The notes beneath the pieces were generated by a model, which was given only the letters and a program-made list of their open reading frames with translations, was not told where the DNA came from and did no database searches. From Cryptomeria japonica (lineage: Eukaryota; Streptophyta; Pinopsida; Cupressales; Cupressaceae): DNA of 64,000 nt. The position numbers and the translations under genes are program-made. The stretch spans positions 1,135,001 to 1,199,000 of the forward strand of contig NC_081414.1 of NCBI RefSeq assembly GCF_030272615.1, read 5' to 3'. This document shows, in pieces, positions 47,988-60,001 of this stretch. Numbering within the stretch: the stretch's first letter is position 1; each line of letters starts with the position of its first letter.

Positions 47988-49545
47988 CTAGTTACCATCA
48001 GGTGGGGGCAACTGGTAAAAAATATATTTATACTTAGTACGAGCATCTTTGAGAGCGTTGGTAAGGGCATCCTTGACACTATCCATTAAGGAATTATGAG
48101 CTATAATATCAGCTAACAATGAAATCAAACCATCTAAAGTGCTTCCCTCTACTTGTGTGGACAGTTGGGTAGCTCGGTTGATCTGCTCTTGTACTGATGA
48201 CAAATGGGGAATAAATAATGGTTGAAGAGTCATAATATCCATCCTTATTTTGTGCTCTTCATTCTGAAGTTCTAACTACTAAGCCATAAGAGTTTGTAGC
48301 TTTGTATAAAAATTTTGAATAGAATTTGGCTTGGTAGTCAGTTTATTTGAGAGATCGGTAATCTCTTTTTCAATGACTTCAGTCTTATGCTTGATATCTT
48401 TAATAAAGAATGAAAATGTACATAACTTCTAGAATAAATAAATAATGTGCTTGAGGTGAGGAGACAAATCAACAATGAATCCAACAAGCTTGACTTTACC
48501 TATAGCAATTGCTTTCTGCACTTCCTCAATCATCTTGGCAGTAAGCTCTTTTTCTTTTAATTTGGTAAGGTAGTCTGATGCCTCTACTCCTGATGTTTCC
48601 AATTGAGTGAGTAGTTCATCCAGTTGCATATGGATGGAAGCATCTTTACTTACAGTAGCTTTAGGTAGCATGTCTGTCAATAATGCTTTAACCTTCTAAA
48701 GTACTCGGTTCTTCTTCTGAATAGCTATCTTTTTTTCCTGTTCTTCTTTGGCTTTACAAATCTCACCAAATTCAATAAGTGCTTGCCCTTTTAGTTTTGA
48801 AATGTCAACATTCAGAAACACAATAGGCTTTGACAGATCTATCTTGAAACTGTGCTTCTTTGCTTTCTTCTCCTTTGATGATGATGCCTTCACCGATTGA
48901 ATGAGTACAATGGCTTCGGAGGCTTGATCTTCCTCGGTATGTTGCTCTTTGGGAGCAACACTTTTCTCAGTTTTTGAAGCCTCTGTTGTATCCTTCGACT
49001 TTTCCTTGCTTGGGGTCTCAGTGGCAACAATTTTAGTGCTTGCAGGAGCTTGAGAAGTTTGCTCGCCTGTGGCCTGAGAGGTAGATTCACCTTGTGTAGC
49101 CTTTTGATCCTCTTTGCTTGGTTCGGTGTCTTGAGGTTTTTCAATTGTCACTTGTTGAGTTACCGGAGGATAGGACTTAACTTGTTCCAAGACTGATTCA
49201 CTTGATACCAGTTTGGCATAGGCATTTCCTTCTATCATTTCTTCTTCTTGTGCCTTAGTGTCCATGACATCCTCATCTAGTTGAATAGTTGAAGCCGGAT
49301 CTTGATCGGTGATGCCAACTATTTCCACTTCACTTTGAGTCTCTTCGGTCTGAATTCTAAGAATTTCTTGCCATTTTTATTTGGTTTCCTTTTCTACTTC
49401 AAGATAAAGTCCATTCATCATTTTCAAGGCCCTTTGCTTTACTTGAAAATTTGTCTGGTAGTTTTTCAAATGATTTCTTATATCATCTACTGACATGTCT
49501 GGAAAGAGATGTACCAAAACTCTTTCTCTTATCTGTTTCTCAGAG
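47988..49545 (-). pseudogene. ORF2 copy 2, C-terminal part only
   Basis: From 49328 to 47988 one frame of 447 codons is kept, interrupted by TAG stops (48696-48698, 48429-48431 and a TAG TAG pair at 48276-48281). It matches copy 1 from its acidic EVEIVGIT region to QLPPPDGN. This copy shows the ancestral frame that frameshifts hide in copy 1. The match ends at about 49545, in the codons for EKQIRER, where unrelated DNA begins. Confidence 0.7.
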
Positions 49546-50133
49546 GGCATTATTGAGTAAGAACAAGATGTTAGAGTAATCAGGTCTTCGCTGACTTTAT
49601 TACACTTAAGCTAAACTAAGGAGTGTTTTTCTTATTTATAGGTTATGTTATTTTTAGCTTTACATTCCTTTATAATGACACATTGTAACATTATTGTATC
49701 TTTTAGACAATCAAAATTACTCTTTCTTGAGTAGTTTTCCTTTTTCCTCTATATCTTTTCTCTTTTCTCTCACTTTATGATAAGTGTTTGATTGTACCTA
49801 ATCCTTAAGAGCTCTAGGGTTGATTGATCGACTCCATCAGGGTATCAAATATCTAAATCTATAATTTCATGTTTTCCTTCTATGGGATCAGGTTTTGGGT
49901 GATTTTTTGGTGTATCTTGGTCCCAAATGGACTTCACTAATACATTCAAAAGGGTTAAAAACCTACAAATCAATTGTTTAGAGAGTAAAAATGGAGCGAT
50001 TGAAAATTTCATAATTTTTTTAAGTCTATACAATTTTTGAGATAGAATTTTGTACATTGTATAGATTCATATAGCAATAGGAAAATTGTGTCCCCCACCC
50101 CCCATATACGCCCTTGCTTGGATCCTTAATTTT
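49546..50133. other. Stretch without recognised genes
   Basis: Starts at the break of ORF2 copy 2. AT-rich; ATTTT (50129-50133) is the left target-site duplication of the next LTR. Confidence 0.5.
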
Positions 50134-50925
50134 TGACGCAATCAAGGTAGGGAGATCCAATGAAGGACATCTCTGCCTTGAAGCCTATAACACAAAACAC
50201 CATGCAAGATACTGGCAACCGGTAACACAACACAAGATATAACCGATAAATAGATAAAGAGAAACCCTAACTGATAGAAGTAACACATGATATAACCGGT
50301 AATCAGATAAATCAATCATTACAACCATTTAATGAATTACATATGCCTTCAGTGGCTACATGCTAGACCGCAGCCCAAGATTACAAAATAATGCTTACAA
50401 CACAAATCTAAGATCCGCAGATCTTTTGTTCAGCAAATAAGCCTTCGGTAACAGTCTGCACTGACCTGGACCTCAGTCCATTCGAACTTCAATTCCCCCA
50501 TACCAGAATCTCTCTGAAAACTACATCTTCGCTCGATCTCTTCTTCCTTGGACCTCTTTCTCTAAAATGATTCTCAAAACTCCCTTTATACCATCCACAA
50601 GCAATAACAACTCGATCAAGTCAGCCAAGACCAAATGGTTCATGATGAAATATGTAAATGATAACATGTCAGCCCAAATCATGAATAAAATCTTCAAATG
50701 CATAAAAATTCACACAAACCTCAGGAAACATCGGTCAATGCCCAAAACAACATCACTAAATGATCTGTGAGTTACAGGAACCACCTGCAATTTGATTCAT
50801 CTTCGCTCCATACAGTGCAAGACCAACTGGTAAGAACATACCAATATCGGACTAATACTGGGATCGATATCTCACTGGAATCAAATCCAAATTTTGGTTT
50901 GAACTACTTCGGTGCTCCTACATCA
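50134..50925 (-). mobile_element. Solo LTR (LTR-F), 792 bp, with perfect target-site duplication
   Basis: Starts TGACGCAATC and ends CTCCTACATCA, flanked by ATTTT at 50129-50133 and 50926-50930. The minus strand has a TATAAAGGGA box at 50581-50590 and several ACCGGTTA-type phrases. No primer site, polypurine tract or coding DNA adjoins. The superfamily is not determined. Confidence 0.85.
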
Positions 50926-50930
50926 ATTTT

Positions 50931-53900
50931 TTCCTAGGCAAATCTATAGGCCAATTTTTTGGTAGGAGATATTCTTTAACTTTCTACTAATAGTTTAACT
51001 TTTAATATAAAAAAGCATAAAAGGAAGGAAAAACATGATGGTGAATGTTCAAAATCTCAGAAAATGAGAATGACAAGGATTTTTGGTTCTCTTAAACCAA
51101 TAAAGATATTTATATTAAGGGTCCTATAATGCCAAGTCTTAGGAAGTAGATTTTGGGATATACTATAATGGTCTCAAACGGAGACCTATTTTATTTAATA
51201 AATAGTGTATTCATGCTACAAGTGAATAAAATGATTTAAGGATCATTATGATTGTATAAATATTTGATGTTTTATGTATTATGGGTAGGGTTGAGTTTCT
51301 ACTCTGAGGTCAAGAAATCTAACAAGGCCCCCTAACCCACACTACATCATCTACCAAAAATCTAGGATCAAACTAATCAAGCTTTGCTACCAACTAAAAT
51401 TAATCAATGTTTATGAAAAATCTTTTTGCATCAATCTAATATGGAGAGTATTGTACAAATTCTATAATCTTTATAACTACAAAAAGTAAAAATACATATG
51501 AACACAAAATAAGAAAAATATCATAATATAAGTGTACGAGGGGAAAACCATTTCAAGAGAAAATCTTACACTCCAAAGAATCCTAAGGTATTACTTAGTA
51601 ATTGAAATATTTTGCAATCCACTTGTAGAGCAAGCCTTCACATGGAGAATCACCAAAATATAAATCTAGAGTGAATTTAGTAGCATAATAGTACATACAA
51701 ATCAACCATACAAACTATAAATCCAAGTACTATATAAATATAAGCAATAATTCAAACTATAAAACATAATGATTTGGAAAAACCATCATAAAAACCATAA
51801 GAAATATGATGTCCAAAATTGGGTTTGAATTCCAACACCATCTTCTCACTCTTAGACCTATTTGTAATTTTTAGCATATTCTTAACACATATTAAAGATA
51901 TAATGCTTATCATATTTTACCACCAAAACTTGGGCACCAAAATTTATCCTCATTAAACCTACTCAATGATTATTCATTATAAGTGTGTCAAATTATTATA
52001 ATAATATTCTAATGTAACCTCCCTTTTACATGATCTTAAGCATCATATAATTTGTCAAATATAGCTCCTTTTATGATGCCCTTACACACAACACAAGATG
52101 CTAACACATGGAAAAACCATGTCACCTCAAAGTGGAACACATATCTCTTCATGTGAGAACAAAAACTCACTAAATACGAAATCCAATCATCTTCTAAATG
52201 TGATTCCAACTCTTCCACAAGAAGACAAAATCACTAGAAAATGAAAGATAAATTTCATAGAAAATTTATTAAAATTAACATGAAGAATGCAAGGTTGAGA
52301 CACCATTTCCCAATAATTTCCTATATTATTTATTCTTATAACTCTTGTCCAATATAATTCACTTAATAATTTCCTTCTATTTTACTAATTTCATTGTCCT
52401 GCCTTTTTTCTTAAATGATTATATATTTCACTAATAATTCTTCACACAAGATTACAAGTTCTTTTATTTTTTATTCTCCCTTTGTATGAAATTATAAACT
52501 AAACATATCCTCTCTTGAAACCATCATTGACTTAAATATGGGAGGAGATTGCATTTTTGATAAATTTTCATTAGCTTTTGCATCCTTTTCTATTTTCCCC
52601 AATTATATTGATGGATAGATTATTAAACATGTCTTTAATTCCCATTTCTTCATAACCTTATCTCTTTCTCTTAGTTTCAAATTTTCTATCATATTTTATT
52701 TTTGCAATCTTATATTTTTTATTACCACTTTATCTAAAATTATATGCTAAATTCTATAACTTTAAGTTTTGCAAATTAGATTGATATAACGTCAAACCCA
52801 TTATTAAAAGTGACTTTGATATTAAATAAATTTGATTCATAGTATGATTGCTAAGTCAAAATATCAAGTTGAAAAGAACCCTTATTCTACACCTTGAATA
52901 AATAATATAACTCCCCATCCCTCCTTTAAATTATTCCTTGAATTCATGATACCATTTCATTCATTCTACTAATCTTTTTTTAATGAATAAAAGTGGTTCT
53001 TTGAGGCCACATCCATATATACTAATTTTAAAAATATTTATAAATTTTCACCCAACAAGGAATCAAACCTTTCACTGCTTGATGATGGATCATGGAGCAT
53101 GATCCAAAACGTTGATGAAAAAAAAATTCATGCAATCAAATCCAGAAACCAATTTTATAATTTATTATGGATAGTGGAAATTTCATGCAATTAGAAGAAT
53201 CGAACATTTAAGCCAAGATTGTAGAGTATATCTATTACAAAAAATTAGGCTTGAAAATTCCATATCCCATACAACAATAGACCAATTTAAATAGCTATTT
53301 GACTAGATATGTGTTGAGTCGTTATATATAAAAATGTCCCTTTATACACTAACGCTACTATTTAGACTAGAGAGAGTAGAAAACATACATAGGATCATGC
53401 ATAACGATATGCTCAAGAAGCCTTTGAATCATCATGTTCATTCAAGTTAGATCCTCAAAAAAAGGACTAGTATGTGTCTTTAGAGTGGGAGACCCTTTCA
53501 ACTATCTTTAAGAAGCCAAAGCTTATATTTGTCTTTGAGAACTAGAAATATCTATTAGATCTAGTGGCATGGATTATGAAATGGATCCACAATCACTTGT
53601 GAACATTGGTGAGATGAGGCCAAATTATACCATACAAATAGGAGTTGAGACCAAACATGACTTGATACAAATGGCTCCTCAAAACCCCACACCATCTCAC
53701 TTTTACTAAGTTTCCCTTTAACATTTCCACACGCTCCTTATCCTCCCCACAATTAAGCAGTGTAGAAAAAAATATGGAGGCTACATCAGAATTAACATGA
53801 TCTATCTATGTGGTGTATTTACTTATTGGTCACACAATACCATTTTAATATCATGCAACACTATCAAAGACCTATTCTTGAAGATCCTCTTTAGTATCAC

Positions 53901-54149
53901 CTCAATAATTTCTCCCCTAAAACCTATTTGATGTGTCTTGCAAATAGTAAATAGGTGTATGTATTTTTGGGTTGCACAAAAAATGAACTGCATAGAACAT
54001 GGTATAAGAATTTAAAGGGTGGGAGTAATAATTTCTCAATGACATGTTTACAAAAGTTGCATTGTCATATCTACACTTTAACCAAGTGTTTATGGTTTTT
54101 CTTGTTACATTTGCAATTTTATTGGTCTATTGGCAATCTTGAGGGGTAA
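50931..54149. other. AT-rich stretch without recognised genes
   Basis: About 3.2 kb. Frames such as 52036-52218 (-) and 53955-54149 (+) have no recognisable motif. It may include the 3' UTR of the minus-strand LINE that follows, but no poly-A tail was seen. Confidence 0.5.
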
Positions 54150-57100
54150 TCATCATCAATAAACATCACGTCCATATAAGACTCATTACTTTGCATGTTG
54201 ATAGTCCATTTTGCTAGCTAATTGGCCATTTGATTGACCTTGTGATATACATTAGAGATTTTATAATATTTAATTAAAGTTGAGGTCTCTTTGTAATGTT
54301 AGTAGTTTTTTATTTTTTTGAGTTTGGAGTCATGCTAGTACAAACTATATTAATGGTGATCATTTAATCACCTTCGAATTAATTAATTATTTCTTTAGCC
54401 TTAAGCATGTCTACAAACCCAAAAGGGTTGTTTGGAATTTTTCTTCATTATTTATTCCATCTATGAGATTTTTTAATGCTATGGCTAGTATATTTCCATC
54501 TTGATATTTTATTACACATCTTGCCTCAGATCTACCTGAGTTTTCATGAGAGGCACCATCAAATTTTACTTGAGTTAATTTTTCATCTAGTGGCACCCAA
54601 CAAGAACCATCCTTCATTTTGGAATTTGGATTGACTTGAGGAACCCCATGAATGTGGGGATGACAACACTAGCCCAGTTATTGTGCATTTTATCATCCCA
54701 AAATATAAATTCTTTGTGATTTCTAGATGCATTTTTTTCACATTGTTTACTAATTTCATTATTGCATATTCCAAATTATAGGCTAGTGCTTTATTGGACA
54801 TTTTGTTTCCTTGAGAGAGAATCCTTTTTCTTTCCTTCCATACTTCCTAGATAATTAGATATGAACATGCAAACTATAGCATGTTAAAAGTTTCTTTCTT
54901 TTGTAGAAATTACCACATATTGAAGGTTGAAAGGAGATTTTGGGCTACTAGGCTCTGCTAATTTAATTTTCAGTACCATTTTCTAACAATATTCTATGAC
55001 CTCAATCAAGAAGAATGTGATCTAAGAGAGCCATCAAAGATAACTTTCCAAAGTCTATCACCTATAAGAATTATCTTTTAGATAGCAACTAGGAAAAAAA
55101 GTCTGGCTTTTAGGAGGCACTTATTACTCTAGAATAGGTGGGAATTCCAATCATTGTTCTTAATCGTAGCTTCAACAAACATATATCCGATTTTAACATT
55201 ATTTTGTTAATTTTAACCCACAATATTATAATGTCTTCTTTTAGAGTTATGATTATCTTACAACTTTCAATAATTTTATTTAGTCTCTCTTTCTTGGGCT
55301 TAAAGAAGCTTAGCCCTTAAAAGGATATCTATTTTCATTTTGTCACTCCATTTGATTTAGTTTTCTCAACATAATCATTAAATATTTTTCCCCAAGCTTC
55401 AATGAGGTAGGTCTTGGCATCACCAATATTGGGAATTGTGGCCAAGACATAACATTCCCAAGAATAATCCACAAAGGAACCTTGCTACCAATTTTGAAAT
55501 CCCAAGTGAGTTGGTTAGATATTATGCTCCTACATGAAAGCATGTGATTTTGAATTGTCCAACCATCAGGGGGTTTTCCACTATAAATATATACACTAGA
55601 TCCATTGAGTATAGGTATTTATTTTGTAGTCCTGGCCCATTTTAATTTGATTTGTTATATATGATCCATACCAATTTGGCACCTAGGGTGATTCTAAGAT
55701 ATCCCATTGTCTTATACAAATACTACATGCATCCTTGGGCTTACATAATTTATCCCATGTAATGAGTGGAATTTTTTTTCTTTTCAAGTTTCCACTCCAA
55801 AAGAATGTTTTCATCCTGAGTTATATGAGATCACCATTTTTTCTTAGAAATTTAATGCATTACATAGAATATATGGGCATTGGTGAGATGACTAATTTCA
55901 ACATTAATACTATATTTGTAGATGAGAGTCACTTACCTTTTCATGAATCAAGTCTGGGTAGACAATTTACAAGTAGAGAATTTCATAAATTAGACTTCTT
56001 GGTCCTAGAGAAAAGTAGAATTCCCAAAACTCTTCAAAGAAGCTTGCCTGTCTTAAAACCCAATATGAGCACAATTTTTTTTCTTCCTTTGGTCTATGTT
56101 GGAGAAAATGATATCTTATTTTTTTATTTTATAATATATATTGATGCACAATATTATTTTTCTAAAGTATCTTTAATCTCACATCCCTCTTACTAGCTAC
56201 ACCAAACAACATTGTGCCATCTACAAACTATTGGAGAGTTGTAAGCACCATTCTTGGGGCAATCCTAATGTCTTTTCAGTGTTGAATATCCTTCTTTTTC
56301 ATTCTACCACCCAAGGCATCATCCATGATGATAAAAAGGAAAGGTGATATTGGGTCACCTTTCTTATTCCTCATGGGGATAGAAAAATCCCCTTGAGATC
56401 TGATTTATCAGAACTAAGAACCATGGACTTAATATGCAATTGTTACCCATATCACCCATATTTTGTAGAAGTCAATATTTGTAATACTTTGAGAAGGGAT
56501 TTTAAGTCTACTTGAGGATAGAATTTTTTAATATTGAGTTTGATAATCATCCTTTCCCCTTTAGCTACTTCACCATATGTATAGCTTCATGGGCCAAAAT
56601 AATGCCTTCCATTATTGACCTTCGAGTGGAGAAACCACTTTTCTCTTCTAATATGATACTCAATAGGACCTTCATTACTTTTTATATGATATTATATATT
56701 TTGTTGCATAAGGATATTGGTATCATGTCAGCTATTGTTTCAACTATCTTATTTTTGGGGATTTGGGTGAGGAATGTGAAATTCATTTATTTTAGGATTA
56801 TTATTTTTTTCCTAAATCAGACTAGGAATTTTATTTATTGAAATTGGAAGGTTACCTTTTTTTACCTCATACTCAGTTATTGGTTGCATGAGTCTCTTAT
56901 TTTATTCATTAATTTATCAATTATAGGATATTATTCAGGATTTCTTCACAACTCTAATTTCCAAATTTACTTTCGCCATTTGAAAGGTCTCTAAAATAAT
57001 AAGATCTACAATACTATTAATTTATTCATGTGATTCTGTGTGATTATTCATTACTACTTTTTTATTCCAATGATTGTATTCCTATTCCTTTTTTATTTTG

Positions 57101-57480
57101 GTATAGTTATGAAAAACTTAGAGTTCCTAGCACCATCCTTTAGTCAAAATTCTCTCAACTATTGATGCTATAATATTTCCTCTCTTTCAAATATCTTAAT
57201 GTATTTTTTAGTAAATTTTTTATCTTGTGCAAATGATGATTCGTGCAATCCTTCTTGTATTACCTTTTCATTCAATTCTATTAGTTTATCTTCTAATTGT
57301 TCTTTTTATAAGAAGATATTTTTGTATTGGTCTCTATTCCACTCCTTGAGCTGTTCTTTGATGAATCCTAGTTTTTTTTTTTTTGTAGCTTATAAAGCTT
57401 GTTTCCTCCTATTCATAGGGAATTCCACCAATTGACAATTCTCCCTAGAGATTTGCATCTCTTAACTACATAATTTTTTT
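54150..57480 (-). pseudogene. LINE (L1-type) polymerase, heavily decayed
   Basis: Reading from 57480 down on the minus strand through many stops: a LKxxLxxWNxxVFG-like region, then ILTKGW...FHNYTKI (compare WLKEGDxNTKFFHN); ERMIIKLNIKKFYPQVDLKSLLKVL around 56520-56590 (compare KLDIxKAYDxVxWxFL); NKKGDPISPFLFIIMDDALGG around 56300-56385 (compare RQGDPLSPxLFIL), and an FVDGTMLF remnant of the FADD box. Near 54600 RNase H starts with LTQVKFDGASHENSG and CVIKYQDGNILAIAL, and ends near 54200. No endonuclease was recognised upstream. Confidence 0.78.
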
Positions 57481-58560
57481 TTATTTATATGGGTGTTTAA
57501 TTTATTGAGTGTTTTGTTTCTAATGAGTGGCGTAATAAATAATTATCCCTCTATTGTTGCAATATTCAATGTTCTATATATTGACTAATTCTTAATATAT
57601 ATGGAATCCCTGATAGTGTTCTTGATTTTAATTATCCTAGTCATGGTTGGTTCTCAGAACTCTCAAAATCCTCATTATTATTAGAATAAATCCTCTTGGC
57701 ACACTAAAAAATCCTTCATCCTCTCGTATTATCTTTCATAACTCTCTTGGACTTTTTTCAATCTCTTTTAATCCATGTTTATTTACATAACTAAATTAAT
57801 CTCTTCTCCAACTTCTATCAACTTCTCAGTATCTCCTTTTTCCACAAGGTTTCTTTTTTATTTTATTTCATAAATCATTTTACTTATCCTTAATGGCTCT
57901 ATCAAGACCTAATTTTAGTGGTAGCGTCTCTTTGAAATCCTTGTCAAGATCCTTCATTTCCATTTATTGTTTCTTAACCCCTTTCAAAGGATAAGACCTA
58001 GTTTATTTAATTATAATTTATCAAATATATCTTCTTTATATCTACAAAAAAAAAATTTAATTCTTTTGATTTTGATCATTCTCTTTCATCTCATTAAGGT
58101 CCCAATAACATAACCAAAATATTTTAAAAATGGATTTATAGCTAGTGTTGAGTAAGCGGAAGTTTAGAATTTTTTTTGATAAATTATAAATGAATTTGGT
58201 GCATGATATAAATCAAATAGATCAAAATGTATGCATTAATCAAATTCATATAGAATATAATAAAAAACATTAGATATCCATCAAAAGTAAACTCTCCACC
58301 TCTATTTGATCTCAAACATTTGATTGTTCTACCAATTTCATTTTTAACCAAATCTCAAAAAGCTTTAAACTTCTCAAACTTGCATCTAACTTTTCTTTTA
58401 GAAAACCAATCTAAGACATTATAGAATATACATTAGTAAGAATAATGAAATATGATGAGCAGGGTTGTTGCATGTCACAATTCCTACACCATTTACTCAT
58501 TAAATATCGATATGGGATGTGTCCAAGGTTGTCTATGGTAAGAACATTGTATTGGGTATT
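57481..58560. other. Stretch without recognised genes
   Basis: Could hold the lost N-terminal endonuclease region of the LINE, but no DxN, SDH or other endonuclease motif was readable. Confidence 0.45.
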
Positions 58561-58564
58561 TTTG

Positions 58565-59942
58565 TTGGAAATGATTTTTTTGTGTTTTTTTAGCTGAAGC
58601 TACCCAAAGCTATCTAGATAAACTCTAAGCTATTCTAACCTTCTCAATGTGACTTGACTCTATACTTGAAACCTAAGGAGAATTACTTAAACTAAAGGCT
58701 GCAACAAATTATCCTTACTCATATTCAAATTTGCACTCTATTTTCTAAAGTTTACTAATCTAACACACGCCTATTTAAAGATAAAATTCTACATAATTAT
58801 AAAAATAAATTTTAAGCTACACTTGCAGAAAAGAAACCATATTTATGGTTGTGAAAACAAAATCCTACACTAATCTTGCCTTAATTAAATTACTCTTGTA
58901 GAAAAGGATGAAAGAACTCCATTCCCTTTCATCAACTCGAATTCAAAGCTTGGATTCATCATTGCACTTATTTAACAAATCAGTCACTTAATTTAACATT
59001 TCATCTAACTAAATAAAATGACTTTTCCAATTTCAAATTAATCTATCACAACTATGAATCAAAATAAATTTGAAACGAACAATTATAATTGCAACAACAA
59101 TAGAAATTCAAAACACAACTTTAAAGGATTTTAAACATAAACCAAAAATATTAATAAAAACAATAAACAATGTAAACACATAGAATTCGCCTTCCATTGG
59201 TGAAGTGGGCCCTTCTCTTCTTCCTAGAGGGATCTAACACCTTCACTGGATCAAAAGCCTCTAATTTTCATTCAAATTGGCCCTAAGAGGGGTGAACTAA
59301 AAAAAATTCAAACTGGAGGGAAAATTACAAATTGAATTTCAATTTGGGGAGATTGATCAACTAGCCTAAGAAACTACTAGGTCATCATATAAGTAATGCC
59401 CTTATTTGAAATTTGAAATAATGAATTTTAACTACAACATGACTCAAAAGAATTGAGTTCAATTATTGAATCAAACTAAAGCTCTAGCATGTGTCTAGAG
59501 ACATCTATAGTGATTTCAAGAGCAAGAAAAACTAGCAATGGAACAAGGAGTTTCTCCATTCGTTGAGAGTGAACAACAAAGCCACATAATGAGAGACTCA
59601 GAGATGTGCTCAAGTTTCTAGCAATATACAACAAATTAGAATTTAGAGTGAAGATATTCCAAGAGGTAATGTAGGAACTGTTTAAATTTAAACTCTAGAT
59701 AAATTGAGTGCATAATTGATTCAAAATAAAACATGCATTCATTCATTCATAGTATAGTCTTTAAAAAGATAAGAATTTATGTTAAATTGTCATTTTTTAA
59801 ATATCTCATAATTACACTAAATATGCATAAAAAGTTGTCATTAATCACAAATTCCTAAGTGCCAATTACATCAAAATATTAAATTATAAAACAAGTCCTT
59901 TGTTAAAATATGAAATTTAAATGGCATTATTTATGCCTCATC
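58565..59942 (-). repeat. LTR of a minus-strand element (LTR-G), left end approximate
   Basis: On the minus strand it begins TGAGGCATAAATAATGCC or three bases earlier, just after the polypurine tract. It ends somewhere near a TGTTGGAAATG at 58565 on the plus strand. No second copy is in the window, so the extent is not confirmed. Confidence 0.4.
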
Positions 59943-59943
59943 A

Positions 59944-59956
59944 TTCTCCCCCTCCT
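59944..59956 (-). promoter_or_regulatory. Polypurine tract beside LTR-G
   Basis: Minus strand AGGAGGGGGAGAA directly before TGATGAGGC. Confidence 0.6.
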
Positions 59957-60001
59957 ACTTCCAATCATTCCCTCATGGTTGAGGATCTAGTAGGTCCATG
60001 T

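Larger units (their letters stand above)
39709..49545 (-). mobile_element. Tandem non-autonomous LTR element with pol replaced by ORF2
   Basis: Read on the minus strand the order is partial internal region (49545-47692), LTR (47691-46501), primer-binding site, gag, spacer, ORF2, polypurine tract, LTR (40900-39709). The 3.04 kb block 39709-42756 is repeated at 46501-49545, so LTR plus the 3' part of the internal region occurs twice. No protease, integrase, RT or RNase H motif was found in 5.6 kb of internal DNA. The right end breaks inside ORF2, so no target-site duplication can be checked. Confidence 0.85.
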
